Numbered from the stretch's first letter, positions 23,493 to 32,059 are shown. The stretch is DNA of 64,000 nucleotides from a virus (IMGVR_UViG_3300013111_000325:52898-116897); one strand, 5' to 3'. Notes: a model not told the origin generated them from the letters alone. Program-made: numbers and translations.

Positions 23493-25126
23493 TCAAATTT
23501 TCATCTTTTCTAACAGAGACCGCACAAAAAATTAACACAGTTCTATCTCCTGCATTAAGATCCGAAATAAAACAGAGAAATGGTAAAGTATATCAGATTG
23601 GTGGTGCAGTTCGTGATGAACTAATCGGTAAAATATCCAAAGATTTAGATTTACTTGTAACAGGCATAGAAACAGATGAATTGCAGGATATATTAAGCAA
23701 TCATGGCAAAGTGGATGCGGTTGGTAAATCATTCGGTATTCTAAAATTTCAACCAAAAGGGCAGACAGGCGAACCTCTTGATATATCAGTTCCCAGAGTT
23801 GATGTTCAAAGTACAGGAGGCGGCCATAAAGATTTTGAAGTAAAACTTGGTAAAGATATTTCTCTTGAACAAGATCAGTTACGCAGAGACTTCTGGATGA
23901 ATGCTATCGCCAAAGATATTGAAACTGGTGAGATGCATGATATTGAAGGTAAAGGGCAGTTTGATATAGAAAATAAGCAGATTAGCGTGATTAATCCTCA
24001 AGCATTTGATGATGATCCTTTGAGAATGTTGAGAGCAATTCAATTTGCTTCTCGTTTTGGTTTCAGCATAGAACCTGAAACTATGAAAGAGATCAAAAAG
24101 AATGCTGACAAAATTTCAACGATATCAGCAGAGAGATTTCAAGAAGAATTTCGTAAAATGTTTGAAAAATCTGATAATCCGAGTGTTGGTGTTCAATTGC
24201 TATTTGACACAGGTATTGCAAAACTTGTTATACCAAAACTCAAAGAAGTTGATAATTCTGTTGATAAGTTAGATAAAAAAGCATTCCCAGCGTTTCTTGC
24301 AATACTATTTAAAAATTATATGCATAATGCAGGTGAAATGGCCCAGAAAATATTTAAATTGTCTAATGCTGACAGAGTATCAGTTCAGTCTGTTATTGAT
24401 ATGGATAAAAATCTGAAAAATTTAAAAGATCCGATATTTATCGTTAGATTTATGCGAAATAAATCGGAGCAAGAAATAATGAATGTTGATGAATATCTGA
24501 AAACAAAAGGTACAAGAACTATATCAGATTTTGTTAATGAGATGAGAAGACGAAGAATACCCACAAATCTTAAAGAATTAGGTGTAAATGGTCGTGATAT
24601 GATGCGAGAAGGATTTAAAGGTGTTATGATCGGTGATGCTCTACAATGGATGCTTGAATTTGCAGTAAGAACAGGTAAGGCTGAAAAAGGTCTTTTAGTT
24701 CGTAAAGCAAAAGAACATTTTGGTATTAAAGAAACATTCTTTTATGAAGATGTGCAGGGATTTTATGCTTTGACCATAGATCCTAGATCAAAACTGGATA
24801 TTCAACAATATGCAAGTCATGAAATTGTTGTATCGGATCATGTTACTGTTGCATATAAACCAAGCGATCAAGTAGGTGAAATATTGAATTCTATGTTGGG
24901 CAGAACTTATAACATACAAGCACATACCTATATAAGTAATGATAGAATAGATGCGGCAATCGTAGATATACAGGGATTAAAAAGTGATAGAATTGCACAT
25001 ATTACAATATCTCACATAAAAGGCGCAATTCCTGCCGAATCTAATGATTTGATACAAAATTCGCAACATAAAGAAAAAATGAATATGAAATTAAGAGGAG
25101 TGCTAAATTTTTATGCACACACCTAA
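23489..25126 (+). CDS. tRNA nucleotidyltransferase fused to 2H-phosphoesterase-like domain
   Basis: A 545-residue protein. Residues 1-11 (MIKFSSFLTET) look like a capsid-targeting leader. Residues 30-250 are a class II nucleotidyltransferase: GGAVRD at 38-43, the metal-binding DLD at 52-54, RRDFWMNAIA and DDPLRMLRAIQFASRFGFSI. A domain with ELGVNGRDMM and GVMIGDALQWML follows. Residues about 420-545 add HVTV (His451) and HITI (His504), the paired HxTx motifs of 2H phosphoesterases. The combination suggests repair of tRNA 3' ends. CCA-adding versus poly(A) activity cannot be separated by eye. Confidence 0.8.
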   Translation: MIKFSSFLTETAQKINTVLSPALRSEIKQRNGKVYQIGGAVRDELIGKISKDLDLLVTGIETDELQDILSNHGKVDAVGKSFGILKFQPKGQTGEPLDISVPRVDVQSTGGGHKDFEVKLGKDISLEQDQLRRDFWMNAIAKDIETGEMHDIEGKGQFDIENKQISVINPQAFDDDPLRMLRAIQFASRFGFSIEPETMKEIKKNADKISTISAERFQEEFRKMFEKSDNPSVGVQLLFDTGIAKLVIPKLKEVDNSVDKLDKKAFPAFLAILFKNYMHNAGEMAQKIFKLSNADRVSVQSVIDMDKNLKNLKDPIFIVRFMRNKSEQEIMNVDEYLKTKGTRTISDFVNEMRRRRIPTNLKELGVNGRDMMREGFKGVMIGDALQWMLEFAVRTGKAEKGLLVRKAKEHFGIKETFFYEDVQGFYALTIDPRSKLDIQQYASHEIVVSDHVTVAYKPSDQVGEILNSMLGRTYNIQAHTYISNDRIDAAIVDIQGLKSDRIAHITISHIKGAIPAESNDLIQNSQHKEKMNMKLRGVLNFYAHT

Positions 25127-25416
25127 TGGAAACGTATTACGAGAAGTACAAGCCTGCTTCCGAATACTTGATAGAATATTATACTTGGGTTGATATACTA
25201 GGAATTGAGAGAAGAGAATTTGATGAACATGCAGAATCAATAGAGAAACATTGTAAAAAATTATATGAGAATTTTGAAAAAGCGGCCAAACGAGAAAAAC
25301 AAAGAGAAGAGAATTCTAAGTCAGCGAGAGTTGCTAAAAAACTTGAGGAATTGAAAATGACAAATGAATTAGTTGAAAAAATCAAATTAAGACAAGAATT
25401 GAAAAGCAATGGATGA
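25126..25416 (+). CDS. Coiled-coil hypothetical protein
   Basis: A 96-residue charged protein, aromatic-rich at the start (METYYEKYKPASEYLIEYYT) and coiled coil afterwards. Its ATG shares a base with the previous stop. It overlaps the next gene by 8 bases. No family recognised. Confidence 0.55.
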   Translation: METYYEKYKPASEYLIEYYTWVDILGIERREFDEHAESIEKHCKKLYENFEKAAKREKQREENSKSARVAKKLEELKMTNELVEKIKLRQELKSNG

Positions 25417-25816
25417 TAAAGAAAGAAAAGAATTGCAACATACAATGGAAACACAGTTTCGTCATAGTCTGTATTGCGATATTAAGTTTCCCTATTTACA
25501 AAGTCTTGGAATACAAGACATTATTCAAGCATTTGGTAATAAAGAAATTGGTTTTATTGGGGTATTGCATTTAAGATGGGTAAATGAGGATAATAATATC
25601 GTATATGATAAACCAAAAGAATGGCCAGTGAAAGTAAAAGGTGTATGGAAATCTACATGGTACAATACACCTGAGATGGGGCATAAAATAGCAAAAGAAA
25701 TAGAAAGTAAAAAAATTATAGATACTGAGAAAGTGATGATCATGATTCATGAGAAATTTATGAAATATGAAAATATGAAAATGAAATTGGTTGAAAAACA
25801 ACCGCTACTTAATTAG
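25409..25816 (+). CDS. Hypothetical protein
   Basis: A 135-residue protein with IGFIGVLHLRWVNEDNNIVY and a Lys/Met-rich C-terminus. It follows the coiled-coil gene with an 8-base overlap and is followed by an AGGAG site for the next gene. Nothing in it points to a known family. Confidence 0.5.
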   Translation: MDDKERKELQHTMETQFRHSLYCDIKFPYLQSLGIQDIIQAFGNKEIGFIGVLHLRWVNEDNNIVYDKPKEWPVKVKGVWKSTWYNTPEMGHKIAKEIESKKIIDTEKVMIMIHEKFMKYENMKMKLVEKQPLLN

Positions 25817-25824
25817 GAGAGATT

Positions 25825-26127
25825 ATGTTACCAATGCTACTGTTCAACGTAGTGTCTGGGTTAGTCATGGACAAGGCCCAAAATCTAGCAAAAGAACATG
25901 TCGGTAAAATGATAGATGACATTCTACCAGACGATGCAAAAGAAGAACTCAATACGATGATTAAAGAAGATCCTGATCATCAGTTTGAGAGTATAGAAGA
26001 TGCATTACATGGTGCAACTGAAGGTAAATTACCTATCAAGAAAGTGACAGGAGAACTCATGCCGATTGAGATGACAGTCACAGTCCGTTTTGATCCCAAT
26101 ACAAAACAATTAGAAATAGTACAGTGA
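25825..26127 (+). CDS. Hypothetical protein
   Basis: A 100-residue acidic protein with a moderately hydrophobic N-terminal helix (MLPMLLFNVVSGLVMDKAQN) and a C-terminal beta hairpin (MTVTVRFDPNTKQLEIVQ). The ribosome site is AGGAG. It directly precedes the ExbB-like gene and may be part of the same membrane module. Confidence 0.5.
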   Translation: MLPMLLFNVVSGLVMDKAQNLAKEHVGKMIDDILPDDAKEELNTMIKEDPDHQFESIEDALHGATEGKLPIKKVTGELMPIEMTVTVRFDPNTKQLEIVQ

Positions 26128-26133
26128 GATAAC

Positions 26134-26601
26134 ATGCAATCGTTATTGAAATGGTGGCTCTTTGTATGTATCACCTTAATAGGTGCTTTTATGGCATTTT
26201 ATTTTGATATACACAAGCACTTATATACTTCTGACCAAACAAAAATTAGTTTGTTAATATTGTTTATATTTGTATGTTCAAGCATATGGATAGGCAATAA
26301 AACATATTCAGTAGCAATTAAACAAGAATCTACATCAAGTGAAGTTGGTTGGTTTATAGCAGAAACTTGCCTTGCATTAGGTATGGTTGGTACAATAATA
26401 GGATTTTTATTGTTGTTAGGTACAACATTTAGCAATATAAATGTGTCAGATGTTACAACATTACAACGTGCTTTGTCGGATATGGCATTGGGTATGAGTA
26501 CGGCTTTGTACACCACTTTGATAGGATTAATTTGTTCTATCCTTATCAAGGTGCAATTGGTGAACTTAGAAGTTGTAATAGATGAGAACCGAAACTCGTG
26601 A
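26134..26601 (+). CDS. MotA/TolQ/ExbB-like proton-channel protein
   Basis: A 155-residue membrane protein with helices near residues 5-25, 38-54, 75-98 and 117-140. The segment CLALGMVGTIIGFLLLLG followed by ALSDMALGMSTALYTTLIGL is the core pattern of MotA/TolQ/ExbB channel subunits. It overlaps the ExbD-like gene, as true channel pairs usually do. The host complex it would energise is unknown. Confidence 0.72.
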   Translation: MQSLLKWWLFVCITLIGAFMAFYFDIHKHLYTSDQTKISLLILFIFVCSSIWIGNKTYSVAIKQESTSSEVGWFIAETCLALGMVGTIIGFLLLLGTTFSNINVSDVTTLQRALSDMALGMSTALYTTLIGLICSILIKVQLVNLEVVIDENRNS

Positions 26602-27232
26602 TAAATTTAAATCTACAATAGGATTTATTGATATATTATTTAATATATTGATAGGATTTGCTTTTCTATTCATTATAGCATTTATTCTTATCAAGCCTAA
26701 AGCGAAAAAAGAGGACTTTGAACGTAAAGCAGAATTTATCGTAGTTATGGAATGGGACGGCAATGCACCAGATGATTTTGATTTGTATGTTCAAGATCCT
26801 ACAGGACAAGTTGTACATTTTAGAACTCCTCGTGTAAATTATATGCATCTAGACAAAGATGATTTAGGAAAACGTAATGATACGGTATATAATGCTGATG
26901 GCACGGTTTCAACTGTAAAGATAAACCGAGAAGTAGTAACTATACGAGGAATTATTCCTGGTGAATATATTGTGAATGGGCACTACTATTCTGATTATGA
27001 CTTATTACCTAAAAATGGTTCTATCATAGCAAAGGTTGAAATACATAAAGTAAATCCTTATAAAATTATTTGGGTAGGTGAACATGAATATAATAAAAGA
27101 GGAATGGAACAAACATTTGTTAGATTTAGACTTGATAAGAAAGGAATAGTAGATCGTAATTTCTCATATTTAAAAAAGAGACATGTAACTCCTAATTATA
27201 ATTATAGTTCACCTGAACAGACAGGGCAATAA
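26582..27232 (+). CDS. ExbD/MotB-like partner with extracytoplasmic beta domain
   Basis: A 216-residue protein. Residues 14-37 form a membrane helix with an early Asp (FIDILFNILIGFAFLFIIAF), the position of the proton-carrying Asp in ExbD/TolR/MotB. The periplasmic part starts VVMEWDGNAPDDFDLYVQDP, a DUF2135-like W-x-x-x-x-x-DLDLyVxDPxG pattern, and lacks the OmpA peptidoglycan-binding motif. It overlaps the ExbB-like gene upstream and the next membrane gene by one base. Confidence 0.65.
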   Translation: MRTETRDKFKSTIGFIDILFNILIGFAFLFIIAFILIKPKAKKEDFERKAEFIVVMEWDGNAPDDFDLYVQDPTGQVVHFRTPRVNYMHLDKDDLGKRNDTVYNADGTVSTVKINREVVTIRGIIPGEYIVNGHYYSDYDLLPKNGSIIAKVEIHKVNPYKIIWVGEHEYNKRGMEQTFVRFRLDKKGIVDRNFSYLKKRHVTPNYNYSSPEQTGQ

Positions 27233-27720
27233 TGATTGAACTTTTAATATTTGGTTTATTATTATTGACTATTATTTGTCTATGGTTAATAATAGAGAGA
27301 AGAAAAAATTATGCATTTCTTTTCTATTTTATTCCTTTTTTCTTAATAATAACACTATCAGTTTATTGGACATATACTTCTATTTTAGGATTGTCTAAAA
27401 TAGGATATCCTACGAAAGGACTGTATTTAAGTCATTATGTTGATGAGCCAGATTGGATATATCTGTGGATATTGCAAAAAGGTGTTCCCATATCTTACAA
27501 AATAATATATAATAGGCTTGACCATGAATCACTAGAAGGTGTAAAAGCAGAATCAGAAGAAGGAGAATATATGATGCTATCAAAAATGGATCCAGGTGAT
27601 GGTGATGGAAAAAAAGAAAAAGGGAAAAAAGGTTCAGGGTATACATTAGGTGGAGATATGAATTTTTATAAATGGAAACATCAACAATCCTTATATAGAA
27701 AAGAAAAATCTAATAAATGA
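27232..27720 (+). CDS. Membrane protein of the ExbB/ExbD-like module
   Basis: A 162-residue protein with two N-terminal helices (residues 2-21 and 27-50) and a soluble domain ending in a Gly/Lys-rich stretch (GDGDGKKEKGKKGSG). It is coupled at both ends to the ExbD-like gene and the phosphate transporter gene. No family recognised; it may be a third component of the channel module. Confidence 0.55.
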   Translation: MIELLIFGLLLLTIICLWLIIERRKNYAFLFYFIPFFLIITLSVYWTYTSILGLSKIGYPTKGLYLSHYVDEPDWIYLWILQKGVPISYKIIYNRLDHESLEGVKAESEEGEYMMLSKMDPGDGDGKKEKGKKGSGYTLGGDMNFYKWKHQQSLYRKEKSNK

Positions 27721-28199
27721 AAGTCAGTAAAAAAGCAAAACTCATAAAGAAGGTGCAGAAGATGGAATTCAATAATCCTGTTATTGTTACGTTAATTGGT
27801 CTTGTAGTTTTTTATATCGGTCTTAAAATGTTTTCAGGTGGTATGAAAGAAATGGGAAATTTAGATCATCTGAACTTCTTTTTGGGTAATCCATACTATA
27901 TGTTTTTAGGCGGTATTATCATGACATTATTATGGCAATCCTCATCCCTATCAACTACTGCAATCATTGCATTGGTCGCATCAGGAGCATTACCGCTCCC
28001 ATCTGCAATAGCATGTGTTCTCGGAGCCAACATCGGTACAACTGGAACTATATGGTTAGCAGGTCTTCTCGTATCTGATGGTATACCCAAAGGAGATACA
28101 TTAAGAATAGCAATGGCTCATACAGGCGCCAATCTATTTATGGCAATAGCATTGCTACCATTTGTCGGTCATTTTGCAAGATATTTAACTCGTTTCTAA
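27717..28199 (+). CDS. Half-length Na/Pi cotransporter
   Basis: A 160-residue membrane protein with the family signature LLWQSSSLSTTAIIALVASG followed by SAIACVLGANIGTTGTIW. Full bacterial NptA-type Na+/phosphate cotransporters contain two inverted copies of this QSSS repeat; here only one is present. It may work as a homodimer or be a remnant, but the reading frame is intact and coupled by ATGA to the gene before. It could raise phosphate uptake during infection. Confidence 0.78.
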   Translation: MKVSKKAKLIKKVQKMEFNNPVIVTLIGLVVFYIGLKMFSGGMKEMGNLDHLNFFLGNPYYMFLGGIIMTLLWQSSSLSTTAIIALVASGALPLPSAIACVLGANIGTTGTIWLAGLLVSDGIPKGDTLRIAMAHTGANLFMAIALLPFVGHFARYLTRF

Positions 28200-28296
28200 A
28201 TTTCCAAATCAATATATAGGAATGAGAGGGAAACTTCTCATTTCTTAAACAAATATAGAAAGGAGGTGTTGGGTTTTTAGTTAAGTTTGATACCGT

Positions 28297-28325
28297 GGTG
28301 GGTGCTTGCGCCCACCTCCTTTTTA
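28297..28325 (+). terminator. Rho-independent terminator
   Basis: An 8-base-pair G+C-rich stem, GGTGGGTG at 28297-28304 and CGCCCACC at 28309-28316 with one G-T pair, closed by a CTTG loop and followed by TCCTTTTTATT. An upstream AGGAGGTG at 28261-28268 can also pair with CACCTCCT, giving an alternative fold. It ends the ExbB/ExbD/NaPi operon. Confidence 0.85.
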
Positions 28326-28341
28326 TTCTATCAGGGAGAAT

Positions 28342-28548
28342 ATGCCAGTAGATTTCAAGGTATTAGAGAGATTAATTAATAGACACGAAGAAGTATTTGC
28401 AGAACAGTTACAACCATTAAAGCCCATTAGATGGGGAGATAATTACGAACCTCGACCAAAAAACCCACGCAAACGCAAAAATAAACTACCTAAGGTAGAG
28501 AAAGAGTATTTTAATGACAGAAGAATGGCTATGACCCCCAATACTTGA
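28342..28548 (+). CDS. Small basic hypothetical protein
   Basis: A 68-residue protein. I start at the ATG after AGGGAGAATAT, giving MPVDFKVLERLINRHEEVFA with a basic C-terminus (PRPKNPRKRKNKLPKVEKE). The upstream alternative would run through the terminator. Its stop overlaps the next promoter's -35 box. Unknown function. Confidence 0.55.
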   Translation: MPVDFKVLERLINRHEEVFAEQLQPLKPIRWGDNYEPRPKNPRKRKNKLPKVEKEYFNDRRMAMTPNT

Positions 28549-28572
28549 CATTTGCGTTTTATTTGATATAAT
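28545..28572 (+). promoter_or_regulatory. Sigma70-type promoter
   Basis: TTGACA at 28545-28550, a 16-base spacer and TATAAT at 28567-28572. It lies directly after a terminator-separated small gene and should drive the gene at 28639 and the glycosyltransferase-like genes. Confidence 0.75.
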
Positions 28573-28638
28573 AAATATAAACATCAAAAGACTATTTTTT
28601 ATAAATAATGACACCTACCAACTTATCAAAAGGATCAA

Positions 28639-28911
28639 ATGACAGAAAAAACGCAAGATTTTGTAGACAAAATTATGTCTGGAGAACATAACAATGCCCG
28701 TGATATTTTTACAGATATGATAAACGATAGACTGTTACAAGAACTTGAAGCAAAAAGAGTAGAAGTTGCCTCAAATATGTTACCTCAAGATGAAAGAACT
28801 CCTCAAGAATTGGCTTTCAGTAAAGCCCACAATATTCAGTATAGTGAAGTTGATCCTCATTCAGGAGGTCCTACTTTTGCTTCTCAGGCAGAAGAAGACT
28901 ATGATGTTTAA
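28639..28911 (+). CDS. Conserved small phage protein
   Basis: A 90-residue acidic helical protein (FVDKIMSGEHNNARDIFTDM, INDRLLQELEAKRVEVASNM). A GEhnxAxxxFxxxINxxLxxxLExxRxEVAxxM pattern occurs in short proteins of T4-like marine phages, some annotated as prohead core-related. The link to head assembly is tentative. Ribosome site AAAAGGATC. Confidence 0.55.
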   Translation: MTEKTQDFVDKIMSGEHNNARDIFTDMINDRLLQELEAKRVEVASNMLPQDERTPQELAFSKAHNIQYSEVDPHSGGPTFASQAEEDYDV

Positions 28912-28924
28912 TTAATAGGGAGAT

Positions 28925-29950
28925 GTGAAAACTTTTGTAATTGCTGGTCATTGTGTTAATAATAAAAAAACTCAAATAACAAAAGAATTCATACAAAAGA
29001 TTAGAGACAGTTTTAAGAACTCTAAGATAATGTATGTCGATCATTTGCCATGTCCACGTGATTTGAGTGATATAGTCGATTTCTCTCTGCATGTCAAATA
29101 TAACCCAATTTTGAATTTTGATTTGACAACTGACATAACAGAGAGATTTCATGTTCCTTATTGGGGTGTTTATGATCATAAAAATATAATCAAAACAGTA
29201 CCAAATCATTCATTTGCCCATCATGATTCATTATATCAGGCATTTTTATTTTTATATAATAATGATTTAGGTGAAATAATTCATTTTTTAAATTACGATT
29301 GTAATGAGGATACTTTTGAATCTATTGAATTAAATCATCAAATACTTAGAGATGACAAGGCAAAAGCAGTATTCTTTCCATACAGATATGATTCTGAGCA
29401 AGGGGTGTGTACAGAATTCTTTTCAGTATCAAAATATGCATTAGAAAATATGTTTCTTCATCTAAAAGATTTCGGGTCTTATGAAAATAGAAATATTGTT
29501 CGTGCTACAGATTACAACGTAGAATATACTTATTTTTCTCATTTAAATTATAGAAATATAAAATATCACTTACATGATATGTGGCCAACGAGAGATGGCG
29601 AAGTTGGTAATTCAAACTTTCAAGATATAAATGAAACAGATGAGATCATAGTCAAATACAACAATCCAAACAATAAAATATTGTCAGTCATACCAGTAAT
29701 TGGTTATAAAGATGAATATAAATTGAGAGTTTTTGTAATGCGTTTTGGTAATCAAATAGCAGATAACTTTAATTTTGCATTTTTAGATGCAAACAAAAAT
29801 GCCGTTGGTCAGTGTAATTATTCATTAAAAACAAATGATTTTATGTATGTCGATCCTGTTGAAAATTCAAGATATGTTACAGTAAAATATAATGATTTTA
29901 GACTGACATTTGATTTGTTAGACACTAGAAATTATGGTAAGATAGTATGA
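28925..29950 (+). CDS. Glycosyltransferase-like protein, paralogue 1
   Basis: A 341-residue protein starting at GTG. It shares an ordered set of motifs with the next two genes: AGHC near the N-terminus, a HLP-x-P segment, NPILNFD, NHSFAHHDSLYQAF, HFLNYDC and TEFFSVSK, with a C-terminal beta domain ending RLTFDLLDTRNYGKI. The N-terminal half resembles cytoplasmic glycosyltransferases of marine phages and bacteria. The three adjacent copies suggest assembly of a decorated glycan. Donor and acceptor are unknown. Confidence 0.6.
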   Translation: MKTFVIAGHCVNNKKTQITKEFIQKIRDSFKNSKIMYVDHLPCPRDLSDIVDFSLHVKYNPILNFDLTTDITERFHVPYWGVYDHKNIIKTVPNHSFAHHDSLYQAFLFLYNNDLGEIIHFLNYDCNEDTFESIELNHQILRDDKAKAVFFPYRYDSEQGVCTEFFSVSKYALENMFLHLKDFGSYENRNIVRATDYNVEYTYFSHLNYRNIKYHLHDMWPTRDGEVGNSNFQDINETDEIIVKYNNPNNKILSVIPVIGYKDEYKLRVFVMRFGNQIADNFNFAFLDANKNAVGQCNYSLKTNDFMYVDPVENSRYVTVKYNDFRLTFDLLDTRNYGKIV

Positions 29951-31008
29951 GGCAAACAATAAAAATAGATTATAATAATGAGATACAATATTCGTCTAAT
30001 GCCATAATCATAGGAGCACATTGTCCATCAAAAGATCGTACACAAAGATGTATAGACCTTATCACTCAATTAAAAGATAAGTTTCCAAACTACACTTATT
30101 TTATATGTTCTCATTTAAATATAGACGATGAACTTTTGAATCTAACAGATTATTTCATCTATAATAGGAGTAATGCAGTAATAAATTATGATATTAAAGA
30201 TAAAAGAACAGATTGGAAAGTGTACGGTATATATCAGCCTGGTTTAGGGCAACAAGTAAATAGATCTGTTCATAATAACAGTTATGCCCATTATGTTCAA
30301 GTTTTTGATGGATTATCTATGGCAATAGGTCAAAGAATGTTAAAAATTCATTACATGAGTTATGATGTATCATTTGATGTAATTGATAGAATATCATTAC
30401 ATCGTGATTTTCTAGATCATTACGATGTGGTAAATTATACATTTAGGGATGAAAATTATATCAATTCTGAATTTTTTAGTATTACCAAAGACGGTGCAGA
30501 AAAATCCATCATGAAGAAATTGAGTTTCGATGAGTACATAAACACTGGATTAGGTGATTTTGGTCATGAGAATGTTTATGCTAATATTTTTAAAGATTGT
30601 AAAGTAAAAACAATGGGTCATTTTTATTCTGATGATAGAAAATTCCCTTGGGTAATAGGTGATTTTACTGCTTTACCATTAAATACAAAGAAAGATGGAT
30701 TGTCAGGGCTACCAATATCAATTGATGGTCTAGTAGTAATACCTTATAGAAAAGACAATAGCATCATAATTTGTATAGCAAATGGTTATTACTATGAAAA
30801 TGAAGGAGTAATAGGAAGCGTTGGATTTATTTTTTATGATGAAAAAATGGAGTATGTAGACTCGGCTGGTTCAACAAAATTAGGTTTGCATTATTGGGCA
30901 CAATATTATCCAGATAGCCATGTTAGATATGTGACAATACAAATAAACAATATCACAAGATTGACCTTTGACCTCTTAGATAATAAAAATCATGGTTGGA
31001 TACAGTAG
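29947..31008 (+). CDS. Glycosyltransferase-like protein, paralogue 2
   Basis: A 353-residue paralogue of the gene before, coupled to it by ATGA. Matching motifs are GAHCPSK, NAVINYDI, NNSYAHYVQVFDGL, HYMSYD and SEFFSITKDG, and the same C-terminal end (RLTFDLLDNKNHGWI). It shows clear divergence from paralogue 1, so the duplication is not recent. Confidence 0.6.
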   Translation: MRQTIKIDYNNEIQYSSNAIIIGAHCPSKDRTQRCIDLITQLKDKFPNYTYFICSHLNIDDELLNLTDYFIYNRSNAVINYDIKDKRTDWKVYGIYQPGLGQQVNRSVHNNSYAHYVQVFDGLSMAIGQRMLKIHYMSYDVSFDVIDRISLHRDFLDHYDVVNYTFRDENYINSEFFSITKDGAEKSIMKKLSFDEYINTGLGDFGHENVYANIFKDCKVKTMGHFYSDDRKFPWVIGDFTALPLNTKKDGLSGLPISIDGLVVIPYRKDNSIIICIANGYYYENEGVIGSVGFIFYDEKMEYVDSAGSTKLGLHYWAQYYPDSHVRYVTIQINNITRLTFDLLDNKNHGWIQ

Positions 31009-32059
31009 AAAACAAACATTAGAGAGTTATAATGGCAATGTAAAAGAAATATCAGATAGAGCAATAATTGTCGGTTGTCATTGTGACACAGACTACAAAA
31101 TGAAATTAACAACCGAATTATTGATTAGGATAAGAGGTAAATTTAAAGATGGTATATTTCTTGTAGTGGCATCTCATTTACCAGTAACTGAAGAAATTCA
31201 AGAATTGTGTGATTATTTTGTATACAATAAAAATAATCCAGTTATAAATCTTGACATTACAACTCCTATTACAGTAAAGAGTGAAATGTTAAATGAGTTG
31301 TGGAGAGCAAATGGTGTTCTTGAACGAGTCAAGACGTTGAGAAAAAACCATTCATATGCCCATCATTTGCTTATAAGAGATGCTTTTCATATTTGCATGA
31401 GCAATAACGTATCCTTTGTACATTATATGAATTATGATTCACCTGAAAAATGTTTATCAGAAATTGATTGGCATCTTACAAAATTAGATGTATATGATGG
31501 TGTATTTTATGATTATCATCATAAACAATATTATAATACAGAATTCTTCTCTATGACTACAAGGGCGTATGATAAGTTTCTGTCACATATTATATCATAT
31601 GAGCAGTGGGAATCTTATGAAACTTTTGATACAGAGGTTAATTATAGTAAATTTTTGAAAACTGCTAATATATTTTGTGAAGACATTTTTGAGCCAGATG
31701 TGTCCGACATAATCGGCAGTGTGAGTTTCGGTAGTGAAGTCAATAGTAAAGGAACTCCTGACATACTTAAAAATATTGTGGGTAATTTCACTGTAATTCC
31801 TTATGAGAGGGATGGTAAAATAGTAATCAACAATTCCTATACAGGTTATAATGATCCAAAACACGAGAAACACATCAAATGGGAGTCTTTTGATAAAGAC
31901 ATGAAACAAATAAATTTTCTCGATGCAGTTGTATCCAAAAATAATTGGGTTGATTATATTTGCCCTGAGAATTGTAAATATGTCAAAATATACATAGATT
32001 TAGAATTAAAATCTTTTTTCGACATCACAAATAAAAAAAATATAGGTCAAATTGTCTAA
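30992..32059 (+). CDS. Glycosyltransferase-like protein, paralogue 3
   Basis: A 355-residue third copy overlapping paralogue 2 by 17 bases. Motifs: GCHCDTDYKMK, NPVINLDI, NHSYAHHLLIRDAF, HYMNYDS, TEFFSMTTRAYD and a C-terminal ITNKKNIGQIV. The invariant NxSYAHH and MNYD elements are the best candidates for catalytic or donor-binding positions. Confidence 0.6.
   Translation: MVGYSRKQTLESYNGNVKEISDRAIIVGCHCDTDYKMKLTTELLIRIRGKFKDGIFLVVASHLPVTEEIQELCDYFVYNKNNPVINLDITTPITVKSEMLNELWRANGVLERVKTLRKNHSYAHHLLIRDAFHICMSNNVSFVHYMNYDSPEKCLSEIDWHLTKLDVYDGVFYDYHHKQYYNTEFFSMTTRAYDKFLSHIISYEQWESYETFDTEVNYSKFLKTANIFCEDIFEPDVSDIIGSVSFGSEVNSKGTPDILKNIVGNFTVIPYERDGKIVINNSYTGYNDPKHEKHIKWESFDKDMKQINFLDAVVSKNNWVDYICPENCKYVKIYIDLELKSFFDITNKKNIGQIV

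Noticed and set aside
28608-28688. TATAAATAATG followed by a 26-codon ORF
   Set aside because: It resembles the box-before-ATG pattern, but the short frame overlaps out of phase with a better supported gene that has its own ribosome site.
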